Positions 1-11,654 of a stretch of 64,000 nt of DNA are shown here, piece after piece. The stretch lies in the NCBI GenBank assembly GCA_027475525.1, contig JAMWFC010000044.1:1303340-1367339 (forward strand), in the 5' to 3' direction. The notes below the pieces were generated by a model. That model had not been told where the DNA came from and did no database searches. It saw nothing but the letters and a program-made list of their open reading frames with translations. Position 1 is the first letter of the stretch. Each line of letters opens with the position of its first letter. The stretch comes from Macrolepiota albuminosa. Taxonomy: Eukaryota; Basidiomycota; Agaricomycetes; Agaricales; Agaricaceae. The position numbers and the translations under genes were made by a program.

Positions 1-34
1 AGAAACTGGTGGCCAGGCTGATGTCTATTGTGGT
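1..34 (-). repeat. Possible 3' LTR edge of Copia-D
   Basis: About 30 bp here match 6432-6465 with a few differences (shared core TTGGTGGCCAGGCT, then TCTATTGTGG). Since a Copia element on the minus strand fills the interval, the pair probably marks its two LTR ends. The left LTR would continue outside the window. The shared TCTATTGTGG lies beyond the expected LTR end, so the exact boundary is uncertain. Confidence 0.35.
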
Positions 35-139
35 CTTGGCCATTGTGTTATGGTACTCATCACAGATGTCACATCATTCCAACACTCTTTCTTATCACAA
101 ACATAATCAGTCATTTTTCTTTTTGTATTAAAGACAAAA

Positions 140-560
140 ACATCCTAAGCATGTAGTGTAATTGAACAAATAGCTGTTTTAGTAGTGTTTTTGTGAATAT
201 GTTGGCAATATTATCTCTTATATTGACCTATTTGATGATGATTTTTCTCATATGTATGTATTTATATAGAAAATAGTACTTTATGTCAAAATGTTTTACT
301 CAAGCATGGGCAGTAATATCTTCAGGGAGTATTATTGCTGTTTTGTTATCACAGAAGAGAGTTGTTGGTGATTTAGTGCAGTCCCACTCAATTGCCTTCA
401 TCAGTATTCTTAGTCATATGTACTCTTGCATCACCTTGTAAGCAGCTATATATTCAGCTTTGTAGAAAAATGTTGCAACAGTTTTCTGTTTCTGAATAGA
501 CTAGAAAATTTTTGGGACTCAGGTCTGGCATGTCTAAATTTTAAGCCTAGTTCCATAGAT
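140..560 (-). pseudogene. Copia-D RNase H (C-terminus of pol, decayed)
   Basis: Minus-strand translation gives the Copia-type RNase H tail: an AEYIA stretch (family AEYMA), then FCDNKTAI with its Asp, a KHFDIKY stretch (family KHIDIRYHF), and NIANIFTK just before the end (family ADIFTK). These are the last landmarks of Ty1/Copia pol, so the 3' end of the element lies toward position 1. Several stop codons interrupt the frame. The segment 561-958, which should link it to RT, shows nothing I can align. CpG is almost absent, consistent with an old methylated copy. Confidence 0.7.
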
Positions 561-958
561 AGTGAGAAAGAGTATGCATTTTTCTGTTGAATTGTTGAAT
601 CATTTGCTCAATAAAGACTGACTAAAAGAGAGTCACAGTATTACTGCTATCATTCTATTCTGCTCATTGAGCACCTGGTTTCAGATTCTCCTAGCTTGTT
701 TCATCTTCTATAGGCCTTGTACTAGTTCACATACATGGTCCTCCTTGCCTGGCTCTTTGAATCCTTTAGATTGCTCTATAGACTGGATTTTTGTCAGGAG
801 ACTCCTCATTTCTTCCTTCTTTCACTCCCTATTTCTTCACTCTCCTTTCATTTATTTCCTGATTTCTTCTATCATTTTCTCATTTTGCTATTTCTATTCT
901 CTCAACACTATCTGTTAGTACTATTCTCAGCCTTTGAGGTGCTTTGATTCTTTAGCTA

Positions 959-1560
959 TCATTCAGACAAGTGTGGGCCCTTCAGCACCACTTCCAGACT
1001 GCTTATATAAGCTAGAGTTTGCCTTTCTGACTTCCAAAGTCTGGAGTTTTCCTGCCTTGTTTGCACAGTTGTTTGTTTAGGCAATTTTTGAGTTTTCAAG
1101 GTTTTGTTGTACTGTACAGTTGTTTCCCATGCTTCAGAAGCCCCAGAAGTGTCCAACCTGGCAAAGAAAATCTCTAGACTTGTTCTCTTTGAATCTTCCT
1201 CTGCCAGGTGAGTAGTTATTATGATATTGTCAGTATATACTCTAATACACTTTGGATCTCCCTCTGCCAGCTGTGTGACTAAGCCACAGCCTCCAGAGGT
1301 CACCCTTACAATTTTGTCATCTGGTAATATGCCATAGAGGAATGCTGTCTTTATGTCCACCTGCATTGCATCTCATTTTGCTGCAGATACAATGTGTAAT
1401 AGTATCCTCCATGACTAGATGTATAGTCAGGAACATAGTTTTATTATAATCTCTTTTATATCACTGTTTATAGCCTTTGAAAACTAGGTGTACCTTGTAT
1501 CTGACTGCTTTACCATGTTTGTCTCTTTTGATTTTAAAGATCAGTCTGCCTCTTCATACT
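959..1560 (-). pseudogene. Copia-D reverse transcriptase fragment
   Basis: On the minus strand about 1550-1460 read as the start of Copia RT (IFKIKRDKHGKAVRYK, compare family KVKRNADGTVNRYKARLVAKG). From 1366 there is an open frame beginning MQVDIKTAFLYG, the RT block that carries the first catalytic Asp. A later VYTDNIII replaces the YVDD box, so the second active-site Asp pair is damaged. Downstream text diverges. The same stretch recurs at 7012-7500. A dead copy; the family call is firm. Confidence 0.75.
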
Positions 1561-1873
1561 TTCTGGCTGGCTAGGACCTGAGATTGTAGAATCAGTCAGT
1601 ATATGCCTATTTTCTGCAGCAACTTAAGCTTCTCCATATATGCTTCCTTCTACTTCTTCATTCAGTCCTCATTGTATCTTTTTTCATGTATCTGGCTCCT
1701 CTTTAATATTCATTGGCAGAGGTTCCATGTCACCAGATTGCAAAATGATGCCTAGTATCCAATCATGATTGATCTTGTGTATATTTATGAGCTTGGGCAC
1801 TTGTTCATTATCAAGCAGTCATGTATTAGATATCTGTATCTGTACATCATTTGTAGGTTCCATGGCTTCTATT

Positions 1874-2617
1874 TGTCATGACTCATTATCTTCAACATGC
1901 CATGCAAATCCTGGCACCTCCATCCTCATCATTCAACTAAATAGCCAATACCAGCATCCATCTTCAAGCTCTGGACCTCACCAATCAATCTCAGTACACA
2001 GTTTTACACAACCAACAGGCCCCAACCAATTCTCTGGCACCATGGCAGGCCCTGACCAATCCTCCTGGTGCCACACCTATATCCAGACAATACACTGCAC
2101 AGGACTTGCATTCAGACAATACACCGCATAGAACTGACTATATAGAGCATAGCTTCAGAGCTTACTCAGATGACCTAGATCTTACTCACTGTAGGTATTT
2201 AGCTTGTAGCCAGCAACTCATTACAGTAGTTTTGATATTGCTATAACTTCTGCCTTTATATTCACCTGTCTATCTTGTCTAAAATTGCTCAATCTATTCT
2301 CTTTTCTCTAAAGGTCTCACTAGGTCTCACTTCAATCTTCTTTTCTATTTTCCAGTCTCAGTCTCAGTCTTTCTTCTGACTCCCTCTTCATTGTCTCTCT
2401 GCCCTTCCTGGCTCTACTCCTCTTTGTTGCCTTTCAGACTTAGCCTGGGATCCTGCCCACTCACTCCTTCAAACTCCAGCACCCCACACATGCTCTGGAG
2501 AATCCTTGCACCTTATTCAAAACTCTAGAGCTCACCCAAAACATCCTGTAGACTTTGAGTCTGCTTAGTAAGGACCTGCTTATAACTGGAAGCCCCTATT
2601 ATCAGCAGAACTTTACA
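1874..2617 (+). repeat. Solo LTR of the Gypsy-1/2 family, CpG-depleted
   Basis: Starts TGTCATGAC and ends near CAGCAGAACTTTACA, matching the termini of the Gypsy-1 LTR (TGTCACGACC ... AGCGGAACCTGACA) after loss of CpG. It aligns along its length with 25298-26396, including the stretch around 2225 equivalent to the putative transcription start (AGTTTTGATATT). It sits between the Copia-D integrase and RT segments. I could not find a clean 5-bp target duplication. Confidence 0.65.
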
Positions 2618-2649
2618 CCATCTGTCTTTCTTCTCTTCTTTTTCTTACT

Positions 2650-3760
2650 TACTTTGCACTCTTCTGTACTTCTTCTATAGTTTTCTCTAATCTTGTGAGT
2701 AGTAGATTGTTGTTATCTGCGCTTCCTCAGTTGGGCAATATATGCAGCCAGATTTTGGTGGAATTATATTGTCTTCCTTGTGAGGGAGTTTGTTGGGCTA
2801 TACAATTAGTCTTGATACTCCAATCTAATCTCAACATCAAAGTGGCTATATTTATTGTTGTCAAAGTGTATGGTAGAGGCTTTGTTGTCAAGCTGCTGGA
2901 GAGTAGAGATAGGCAGTTTGGCAATTGACTGAGATTGCTGGTGCAATGGTTGAATCTTGGAATTGTGAGCAAGGATGAACATAAACACTTGACACCCAAT
3001 TTTATGCATGTATGAGTAGTCTGAGATCTGACAAAACTATAACTTGTAAAGAGTCTTTTTGTCAAGTGAATTGGTTAGTATCTTGGCATGAAAGTGAGCA
3101 TCAGTCATGTAGAATTTGTCTCAAATGAATTCTGGACACTCAGCATCAATTCTCATAGTTCTTACTTTTCCCATCAATGTTCTGTGCATCTGTTCCACCT
3201 TTCCAATTTGTGCTGATGTATGTAATGCACTGTGTTCATTTAATACTCCTTGTAATCTGAGCCATGTTTTATTTCTGTGCTGTTCAGTTTGCCATCAAAA
3301 CCAGTGTGGTATTTTTTAATTTTGAGACCTGTTTCATTTTCTTGAGCCCTTCCCCAGGCTTGAAATGCTGGAAAGGCTTTCCTTTTGTTTTTAAGTGAAA
3401 TGGACCAAGGCATACCAGTATAGTTATTTACTATGTCTAGTAGATAATGGTTTTCTGATTTCAAACAAATATTTACTGGCTCAAACAGATCTGCCCACAC
3501 AACTCTGAGTCTCTCTGTCATCCTACTCCCCTTCTGCCATATCTTTGGGACAGGTGTGCAAGTCTGTTTTCTCAAAATACAGCTGTTACACTTTGGCATT
3601 GGATGGAGAGATAAAAGGGCCACACCTTTAATTCTTTGATTGTGGGTGAGTTGTTGGATTGCTTGATAATTTTCATGTCCAAGTTGTCAATGCCAGGTTT
3701 TTGCAGTGATTGCTGCATGTGCATATTCTATATTGGTGTTCAAGATGTTAACAGAGTAGA
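2650..3760 (-). pseudogene. Copia-D integrase
   Basis: Minus-strand coding from about 3720 shows the GAG-pre-integrase zinc region: WH (a stop) QLGHENY, then CNSCILRKQ. The integrase core follows in the open stretch 3623-3240 (VWADLFEPV containing the first Asp, then SISLKNKRKAFPAFQAW, then ENETGLKIKKYHT, where the family reads TDNGGEF). The second catalytic Asp region is degraded. Positions 3065-2700 still resemble the post-integrase linker (HKIGCQVF, family HLRVWGC). A solo LTR interrupts the element just beyond 2617. Confidence 0.8.
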
Positions 3761-3851
3761 GCCTCTTTTTTAAGAGTGGGCTTTTTGCAATTATAGTGCT
3801 GGTGATGTTATTGACAATGCAGACTTCTTTGTCATCCAAGCATGAGTAAGT

Positions 3852-4140
3852 TTAGTTGTCTACTGAGATGCAACTGACAGATATTAAGTAAACTGTTGAA
3901 TTGGAGATATAAAGTGCTTTTTCAAGCATAAGCAGTTTTTCTTTAGCAGTGGAAAGTCTTATGCTTCTGACCTCATACACAGCAATAGATAACCCTCTGG
4001 TCCCCTTGATAGCTTTGGGTGTGATGAGTTGAAGGGAATAGAAGTTGGTCTTATAAGAAGAAATATAGACCATAGTCTTAAAATCAACAAAAAATGAACA
4101 TCCAATGTCTGCAATAAAGACTGTATCTTTTTGACTGCAG
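3852..4140 (-). pseudogene. Copia-D protease fragment
   Basis: The minus strand encodes ADIGC (family ADSGA: Asp kept, SG changed) followed about 70 residues on by EKALYISNSTVYLISVS, the Copia landmark that family members show as ALYVPxLxxNLISV. This places the aspartic protease between gag (4365 upward) and integrase (3720 downward), the normal Copia order. The catalytic DSG is broken, so it is inactive. Confidence 0.7.
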
Positions 4141-4364
4141 TGGTTCTAATTAAAAGAGGCTTTTAGCTCCTCCTCCTCCTCCTTGATAATAGCTATTCAG
4201 CCCTCTTATTCTGCATTATTGGCTAACTGAGCCAATATGATGTCTGTCACCAATCCTGCAAAGCCTGCTGTTGTTGAGGAGGTGGTGGTTGCATCACTGA
4301 TAGTCTGGAAATTTTGTAGGTCTCCTTCTTACACTAAATAAGCTTTTTTGGATGGGCCTGTAAG

Positions 4365-4960
4365 ATGCGTGAAGTGTTTTGCAGTGCCTCTACTTGTATT
4401 CTTGATTTTTTTACCTGCAGCAGCTTTGGCAGCTTTCTTGACAGCATTGAAGCTCTTTTTATGCATAGCACCCCCAAGATGTGCACAAAATTGAGCCTCA
4501 TGCCCAGAGCAAGGGCATTCCTATATAAGGCAGGTCATGCAACATCTGTATCAAGCAGAATAGTTATAGCTAGATAAGTGCAGTTTTTGTAATTTAAACT
4601 GTTCTCAGGTAGTGGCAAGTGCAGTATTGTTAAAGATGTTGATGCTCATATCCTTTAAGATGTTGAGGCTCTAGACTGTCTTCAGGAGTTTGTAGATGTA
4701 ATCAGAGGTATAAGAACTGGACTGTCTTTAGTTGTATTGGCAAGACCTTGCAATACCTGAGCCTAGATAGTCTTGTACTGGGGCTATTGAGGCTGTTCAG
4801 AAGCACTACACATTCAAACAAGTCTTTGTTGAGGGCCCAAATTGCAAAGATTCAGTTAACTATATCATTACAAATGCACCTTGCTGTCTCTGACAGAGGT
4901 TTAGCAGGTAAGCACTAGATCCAGAGGACTTCTGATATGATGCTGTACCAGCAGTCAGGA
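4365..4960 (-). pseudogene. Copia-D gag, C-terminal half
   Basis: Minus-strand text resembles the UBN2-type gag of Copia elements, with a degenerate zinc knuckle at about 4530-4470 (C-P-C-S-G-H-E-A-Q-F-C, a shortened CX2CX4HX4C). Several in-frame stops. The N-terminal half is displaced to 5758-5980 by an insertion at about 4965-5700. Confidence 0.55.
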
Positions 4961-4964
4961 ACAC

Positions 4965-5700
4965 AACATGCACCAGAAGTTAAAATAAACATTTAATCAT
5001 AAGGCTGAAAACTGTAAGCCTCCTAGTAGCAGTCTCAACAAATTATATCTCCAAAAACACTCCAATAAATACACAGATAGTACAGAACAAAAGGCAGGGA
5101 CCAGCTCAAGCTATCAACTCAACAATAGTCTAACTACTGTTATAGAGAGAGGAAGCATAGGAGCTGGCAGAGGTGATAAAATAGGATCAAATTGTGATGA
5201 TCTAAATCAAGATCTGATTTGACAATGCCCAATTTGATATGACTAAAAGGGGAAAGAAAAAAAAGCATGGAGAGATGTCAAAAGAAATGAATAGAATGGT
5301 GGCACATGCATTGAATGGAGGAAGGAAGAGATGAATGAAATGGTGGCACTGAAACATGCATCACCAAAATGGAAAATGGAACAACAAATTAAGTCAGGAA
5401 TGCTGGGAGGTCAAGTGCAAAAAGTCATGTGATCTGGTGGTCTGTGCACTGGAAAATTAGTATAAATAGTCCAAGTAGAGTAGAAAATAACCAGAGCAAT
5501 TGATAGGCAAAGGCTCAGTAATTCTCAGTGAGTGAATTGCTTAGGCTGGAGTTTATTGAGAATTCTCTGCTTTCTGGAAGATTATTGAAAGCCTTCAACA
5601 TTATAACATCTCAATTTCATCATCAAGTCAGTGTGTATTGGAAGTAACATTCTACATCATCAAGTCCCAGAACTATCAGTACTACTTACAACCAAGTACT
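4965..5700. repeat. Insert splitting the Copia-D gag, possibly a solo LTR
   Basis: This AT-rich stretch has no coding potential and interrupts the gag frame. A TATA-like TATAAATAG at about 5460 would suit an LTR promoter on the plus strand. Termini and target duplication could not be fixed by eye, so the LTR interpretation is only an inference. Confidence 0.3.
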
Positions 5701-5757
5701 ACACTTCTTGAATCAGAGCAACTATCTTAACAGGCCCTTCTCCTTTTGTGTACATTT

Positions 5758-5980
5758 TTACCCAGTTAAAGAGCACAACTGCCATGTTGATCTTGTCAGG
5801 CCATCATATTCCATTTTATCTAGTGCAGTAAAGACAATGGCATGGGCTAAATTGTCATTAGCAACCCAGTTCCAATTAGTGTTGGGCTTGGTACTTGCAT
5901 TTGAGAGTGAGATTAGTGGCATAAAGATGTATGACTTTAAGCTGAGCAGGAAAAGGTATATTTTCAAGGCAGTAATCTAG
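5758..5980 (-). pseudogene. Copia-D gag, N-terminal half
   Basis: The minus-strand frame 5967-5758 includes WNWVANDNLAHAIVFTALD, close to the Copia gag pattern (WRANDNLALAII.S.VD) near the protein's N-terminus. It lies about 290 bp downstream of the 5' LTR, the expected place for gag. Truncated by the insert at 4965-5700. Confidence 0.6.
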
Positions 5981-6250
5981 CAATTGAAGTTGGCAGTAGG
6001 TGAGTTACAATTGAATTTCTCATGTCTCTAGTTTGCCCCACAGACAGATATGGCAGAGATAGAGGAGGCTGTAGCATTATTAGAGTTTGGAGGTATGATA
6101 GCTCAAGAAGGCAGGCAAGTCTCTGGAAACAAAGAAAATAGTAGAGATATCCCTTAAATCAGAAGAAAGTAATAGAAAGAATCTTGGCAAAAAAAAGACA
6201 AGGGAGAGATTTCAACAAGCAACAATATTAAGTGAATATGCTCAGTTTAA

Positions 6251-6260
6251 GTCCATAACC
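6251..6260 (-). promoter_or_regulatory. Copia-D primer-binding site (half-tRNA-iMet type)
   Basis: Directly after the LTR end the minus strand reads GGTTATGGAC. The same motif follows the Copia-C1 5' LTR (47359-47368). It resembles the classic Copia primer site complementary to the anticodon arm of initiator tRNA-Met (GGTTATGGGCCC in Drosophila copia, from memory). Confidence 0.55.
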
Positions 6261-6455
6261 TGTTAGAATCCTAATGGGCAGCAGCAGTAGTGCAGACACT
6301 AGACACCTAAGATAACATGTAAGTTTACTTTAGATATTTATAACTAGTGGTGTAGTGTTGTATGTATATAAAACAAGACATACCCTCAGAACATGTCAAC
6401 AAACTAAGAATGCTGTCTTAAGTATGAGACAAAGGAATTGGTGGCCAGGCTAACA
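6261..6455 (-). repeat. Copia-D 5' LTR
   Basis: Plus-strand TGTTAGAATCC ... CCAGGCTAACA is a TG...CA unit with inverted ends (TGTTAG / CTAACA). It has a TATAAAA box at about 6368 and lies next to the primer site on its gag-proximal side. At 195 bp it is short, as Copia LTRs often are. Confidence 0.6.
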
Positions 6456-6460
6456 TCTAT

Positions 6461-7011
6461 TGTGGCTGTAAATAATCACAGAATTATATCTACAGATGTA
6501 GTGAGTATAATATTGATATGTAAGTAAATATATAACATATTACTCAGATGCCAAACATGCAAATATATGAGCAACTGGGGAGGCCTTGATCTCTTACCAC
6601 CATGAGCACCACTAACACTGGATGCTGTGGCCACATCTGATCTGCCGGTTTGCTTTTATAATGTATCTATATCCTTTGACAGAGGCCCTGCCATAGCAGG
6701 AAGATCACAAAGGGCCCCCCCATCCTTGATTCTCCCCCTACCCAGAGAAAACCTGCCAGAACATGCTCAACCACTCTCTTTCCCCCCGGTTGGAAAAGCA
6801 AACTTTCATGCTACACACTTTGTGAGAATACTCTTCTTCATGGATGTCACACAGCTCTGAAAACCTCCCTACACATGGCAACCTGACTTTCAACCAGTTA
6901 ATGCAAGCACCTATGCCAGGATATAAAGAAAAACCAACACATGACACCACCCTCTAAAAACCATGCAACAAGCAGCGGACTATTTCACCCATATGCCTAT
7001 GTCTACCCCCC
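6461..7011. other. Intergenic, nothing recognised
   Basis: No domain, repeat end or structured element could be identified. Short open frames on both strands show no family resemblance. CpG is somewhat less depleted than in 1-6460. Confidence 0.5.
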
Positions 7012-7500
7012 TGTCAAGAGACCCCTCATTTCTTCCTTCTTTCACTCCTTATTCCTTTACTCTTCTTTTATTCATTTCCTTATTTTTTCTATCATTCTTT
7101 CATTTTGCTGTTTTTATTCTCTCAACACTATCTATTAGTACTATTCTCAATCTTTGAGGTGCTCTGGTTCTTTAGCTATCATTCAGACAAGTGTGGGCCC
7201 CTTAGCACCACTTCCAGACTGCTTATATAAGCCAGAGTTTGCCAGAGTTTGCCCCTTATTTGTGCAATTGTTTGTATAGGCAATTTTTAAGTTTTTAAGG
7301 TTTTGTTGTACTGTACAGTTGTTTCCCATGCTTCAGAGGCCCCAGAAGCGTCCAACCTAGCATAGGAAATCTCTAGACTTGTTCTTTTTGGATCTCTCTC
7401 TGTCAGGTGAGTAGTTATTATGATATTGTCAGTACATACTTTAATACACTTTGGATCTCCCTTTGCCAGCTGTGTGACTGAGCCACAGCCTCTAAAGGTC
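7012..7500 (-). repeat. Second copy of a Copia-D RT fragment
   Basis: About 490 bp align with roughly 795-1290, including the pyrimidine-rich tract and the downstream SLEIxxARLDxSGASEAWETTVQYN text on the minus strand. Divergence is moderate. The match stops abruptly at about 7500, where LINE-F begins, suggesting the LINE landed in, or was joined to, a related Copia copy. Confidence 0.7.
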
Positions 7501-7570
7501 GCTCTTATACCTCCCACCCGATGACACAAGAAAAAAGTTACAGGATGCAAGCTCTGAGAAGCAGGCTGAG

Positions 7571-8944
7571 GTGTGCCGCCACAATAAAAAGAGAAGAAAC
7601 ATAACATCTGACCTCTTCTCTGACATGGAGGACTCAGAGAGTGACCCTAACATAACTACTACCTCCCTGCCATCAGCAATTCCAATCCCAGTGAACCAAC
7701 CCACCCCAAATGCTAGCGACGCCTCAGGTTGGTTACATGATGGAGAAGGAGATACAACCATGGCAGACCAGTCCCCGCCCTCCCCTTCCTCAAAAATGCA
7801 CTCAGGAGACCCCTCTGTTTTAACGCCACTTATGGGGAGGGCTAGGGCTCCTGACCCAGCTTAGATTATAAAGAGAACCAAGGGTAGTGCAAGGAGCAAT
7901 GCCAATGAACTGACTACCAGCAACCTACCAGGCTCTACCTCTAACAGTCACCAAATGTCCCCTCTAGAGGCTCAGGGCACCAGAACCATGCCCAGACTAC
8001 CTGCTGGATTAGTCCACTCCCCAATACTAGTAGGAGGTTTTCCCAAAATTCATTTGTCTACCTCCCATAGTGCAACCTATGCCCCAAACAGAGGACTCAC
8101 TTTGATCAGTATCCAGATTCAATCTAGTAGCTATGAGCAAAAATCTGAAGGAATTGATTGATCATGAAGATGATGGGCAAAAGGGCCAAGCTGTCTTCCC
8201 CTCAGCAAGAGAAAGCCCTAGTGACATTAGCAAGATTTGAACACCAGAAGCCTCCATACCATTTCCTAGTATCAGATATATCCAAAAGAGCTTTCAACTT
8301 GATTACAAACAACCATATTATCTCAACATTGGAGATGACAGCTTTCTTTCTACCATACACTCCACCAGTTCCTAGATTCTTATGCACCATCAAAGGCTTC
8401 ACCCTTAGCATAAGGAACAACACTACAATCCGAAAATCGGAGGAAGAAGTAATGCACATCATTTGTGATATACTTATATCCAGAGCCAATGACCTCGATT
8501 ATCTCATTTATTAAAATCCACCATTCAAAGCCCAAAGTCCTAGCAAATCTTCCCAGAAAACCGATATATAAGACCCTATAAAACTTATACTTCTGCTACT
8601 ACCTGAACATAACTTGGCCAGGATACTTTATTCTACTCCAAAACCTATGCATGATCACCTTTTCCAACATGGATTTTGGCTGTGCCAACTTAGTAGCCAA
8701 AGAACATCACTTACATTGTTTCAATTGCAAGAGTACAGACCACAAGCACTTTAACTATCTATATGCAGTGGTAGAAGGCTGGCTAGCAAATGGAAGCAAC
8801 AAACTTGAAGAAATGGCAGAATTTGCCCATTCAAATCGATCTCAGAGAGGCATACAAGGACAATGTGGTTACCCTAGAAGTGGGGGCAGAGGATTCGGAG
8901 GAAGGTTCTCAAGTTACACAGACAAAAACCATAATTGTAAATAA
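7571..8944 (+). pseudogene. LINE-F ORF1 (gag-like, zinc knuckle)
   Basis: Coding is spread over several frames (7571-7864, 7955-8161, 8158-8514, 8651-8944). The last contains HCFNCKSTDHKHFNY, a CX2CX4HX4 knuckle whose final Cys has become Tyr, and a Gly/Arg-rich tail, typical of LINE ORF1 nucleic-acid-binding proteins. The N-terminal part is Ser/Pro-rich and acidic. At least three frame changes are needed, so it is non-functional. Confidence 0.6.
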
Positions 8945-9308
8945 CCACATAAAATATTATACTAGCCTCTTACTTTTTTAACAAATTGTCTTAAAATGAG
9001 TCTATAGACTGAGATGAATTTACTGCATCTGCGGATAATAGGTAATCTTAGTTTGGCTCCCTGACCAAGCTGGGAAATGCATGGGCAGCATTGTCTTTAT
9101 AAAGGTAGTGCTGCTAGCAGCAGCCCTGCCTAAGTCTCCGATCCTGTTGGAGACACTACTCACACCCAATCCTAACATAATAAATTTTTTAGAACAACAC
9201 ATGGAAGATTATACTGACAACAGTTATCTCTCTGCCCAGGCAGGAGAGGCCAATGGCCATACCATTGACTAGGGCCTTAAGAACAGCCTAAAAGAGATTG
9301 GAGATGGA

Positions 9309-10981
9309 GTGCAGATAGGCCAAGTGAATGGAGCAATGATGCATACAGATGCTATGGTAATAAATGGAGGACCGCCTCCCTCCCAAAAAACAAAAATGGA
9401 AGGAAGAAACAGAAAAGGCACACTTATCTTCGCTTCTCTAAATATGAAGGATGGTGGTTCACAGGCTACACACCAGAAATGGTACTACCTGTGCCAAATA
9501 ATGAGAGAAAATGACATAGACATCCTAGCAATACAAGAGACACATCTTGACGAGAAAAGAACAAAGGAATTAAATGACCTCTTTAAGAGACAGTTATACT
9601 TCATATCTAGTCTAGATCCCGAAAAACCTAACACAAAGAGCATTGCCTTCATACTGAGCAAAAGAACAATCAAATGGTCTGAAATGTGGCACAGTGTATT
9701 GGAGCCAGAAAAAGCGCTCATAATAGAGATATCATGGCATAAGAACACATTTCTGAATATCTTGAATATCTATGCCCCAAATAGCCCCAGAAAAAACAAG
9801 GAGTTTTGGTGTTTCCTGAAATCCAACTAGAACGTAAAACCCCAAATACTAGCATCATGTTAGGCGACACAAATATAGTGGAAGAAGCGATGGACTGCCT
9901 ACTAGCATGCACAAATTCCTTTGACTGCATGAGCACCCTTCTCAATATCAAGAACTGCTTCGATCTAGCTGGGTGGCAGAAAAAAAAACCCACGACCTTT
10001 GAATATACCTTCCAAATGCAAAACAGACTGATACAATCTCAAATAAACTATATATACATGAAGGAGGACCTCCTGCAGTTTAGCTGGGACTGGAAGATCA
10101 AAAAAACTGCGTTAAGCACAGACCATGCAATGATCCGGACAACACTCATATACTCAAAAATACCACACGTCGGTAAGGGCAGGTATGTGATGCCAGCTCT
10201 GCTAATAAAGGATGCCAAACTGATGAAAGCTCTTATCAAGCTAGGGAGAGAACACCTGACTAATCTGGAACTCTCAGTTGAAGAGAGGCATTGCAACTTT
10301 AATCCACAGGTGCTACATAAAGATTTCAAAAGAAAGCTTATAAAGAAAGTCCATAGCCACTCAAAATTATTGAAGCCAAAAATACTGAGAAAAATTAGTT
10401 CTTGGGCAAGTGACAGGGCAGGAATCTTGAACAACCCACTACTGAGCAAAGACGTGAGGCATGAAAAGGTGATGATCATTGATAAAAAGATCCAAGAGCT
10501 GGAAATGATTAGATTCACTAAAGCAAGAGATACAGTAGCGGCGGGGTGCTATATATACGATGAAACAAAGTTGTGTAAAATGGCAGAAATTGCATGCCAG
10601 CATTATGAAACCCTTCAAAAAGATAATCTCCCTAGCAATGAGCCTGCTCACAGAACTCCTACAAAAAAAATCCTATCGCACATAAAGAAACGCATTTCAC
10701 CACCCCAAAAAGAAGAGCTGGAAGAAGATGTGATGAAAAAGGAAGTCTTAGAAGCCATGCGCACATCAAAGAGCAGGAAAGCAGCTAGTCGCTAGTCTTG
10801 ATGGCATAGTACATGAGCTATAGCTATTACTGGCAGCCGCAGAAGACACTCCACAAGAAGTGAGGAACCTCAGCTTTAATGCTGCGGAGGCTTTGAGAAT
10901 AGTTTTCAATGATATCCAAAAGCACAGTATGGAACCAGATACAAACTTCTCTAAGAGTTGGCTCTGCCCCCTGTATAAGAA
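9309..10981 (+). pseudogene. LINE-F ORF2: endonuclease and RT start
   Basis: The EEP endonuclease is clear: FASLNMK (catalytic Asn region), IQETHLD (Glu), LNIYAPN, then after a frame change at about 9820 MLGDTN (family GDFN) and STDHAMI (the SDH catalytic pair). This gives nearly all active-site blocks in order. After a linker rich in Lys/Glu, 10860-10981 holds FSKSWLCPLYKKG, the entry of Tad1-like RT. The frame is broken near 9826 and 10795. The protein would nick target DNA and prime reverse transcription. This copy cannot. Confidence 0.85.
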
Positions 10982-11650
10982 AGGCCTTAGGCTTCTTGGC
11001 AACCTTCTTACTTATGATATTGTCTGCGATATAGGCCTATTTTGGACATTCTGAGTCCATTTTTAGATATTGTTGAACCTTCATCAGTTCAATGGCCTCA
11101 TTTCTAATCTTTATGTCTAGAACCTTACATCCTCCCTGTTCTATAGGAAGGTGGAGCGTGTTCATTTCTATCATGGGTGTGATGTCTTTTCCCCATATAA
11201 ACTCTCTAATCATCTTTGTTAGGAGGTTTTCTATTTGCATAGGCATGCCCTGTACCTATGTGCAGTACTGCAATCTACCCCCTACTACCATACCCACAAT
11301 AAGGTGTTCACCTTCTAGAGTAGGATTACTTCTCCCCTATCTTTTGAGATCTCTAACTATTGCATCTATAGTTGGTGTCTAGCCACTGGCGTGTTCAACA
11401 CCATTTCCTATAAATGCACTCAGAAGGCATATGGCTTTTCTTTCACCAGCTATCTTGATATCTATTGAGATGGCCCTCTTGTCTATGGACAATTTTTGTA
11501 TTGTTATCAGGATATCTCTGTATTCTTTTGTATCCACTGAAACTATTACAGTCTTCAGAATGTTGAATTTTACACCTGATGCCTTACACCAGTCTTTTAG
11601 AATACCTTCAAGATCATGGAAGCTGTCCTCCTTTAAAGAATCAGATCTTC
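10982..11650 (-). pseudogene. LINE RT C-terminal segment, inverted
   Basis: Minus-strand reading from 11650 down gives the end of LINE RT and the post-RT 'thumb': WCKASGVKFNILKT, then DTKEYRDILI, then MIREFIWG (family FIWxGK), LPIEQGGCKVLDI (family GGLGLPN) and a terminal CPK..AYIADNII. It abuts the plus-oriented LINE-F at 10981 with no spacer, so it is probably part of the same insertion, inverted. It has a stop or two but is otherwise well preserved. Confidence 0.75.
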
Positions 11651-11654
11651 GATA

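Larger units (their letters stand above)
7500..10981 (+). mobile_element. LINE-F: non-LTR retrotransposon (Tad1-like), plus-oriented part
   Basis: ORF1-like coding with a zinc knuckle is followed by ORF2 with an EEP endonuclease and the first RT block, the usual order for Tad1/L1-type LINEs. The element breaks at about 10981 within RT and continues in inverted orientation (10982-11650). The rest of RT and the RNase H domain are missing here. Confidence 0.8.
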
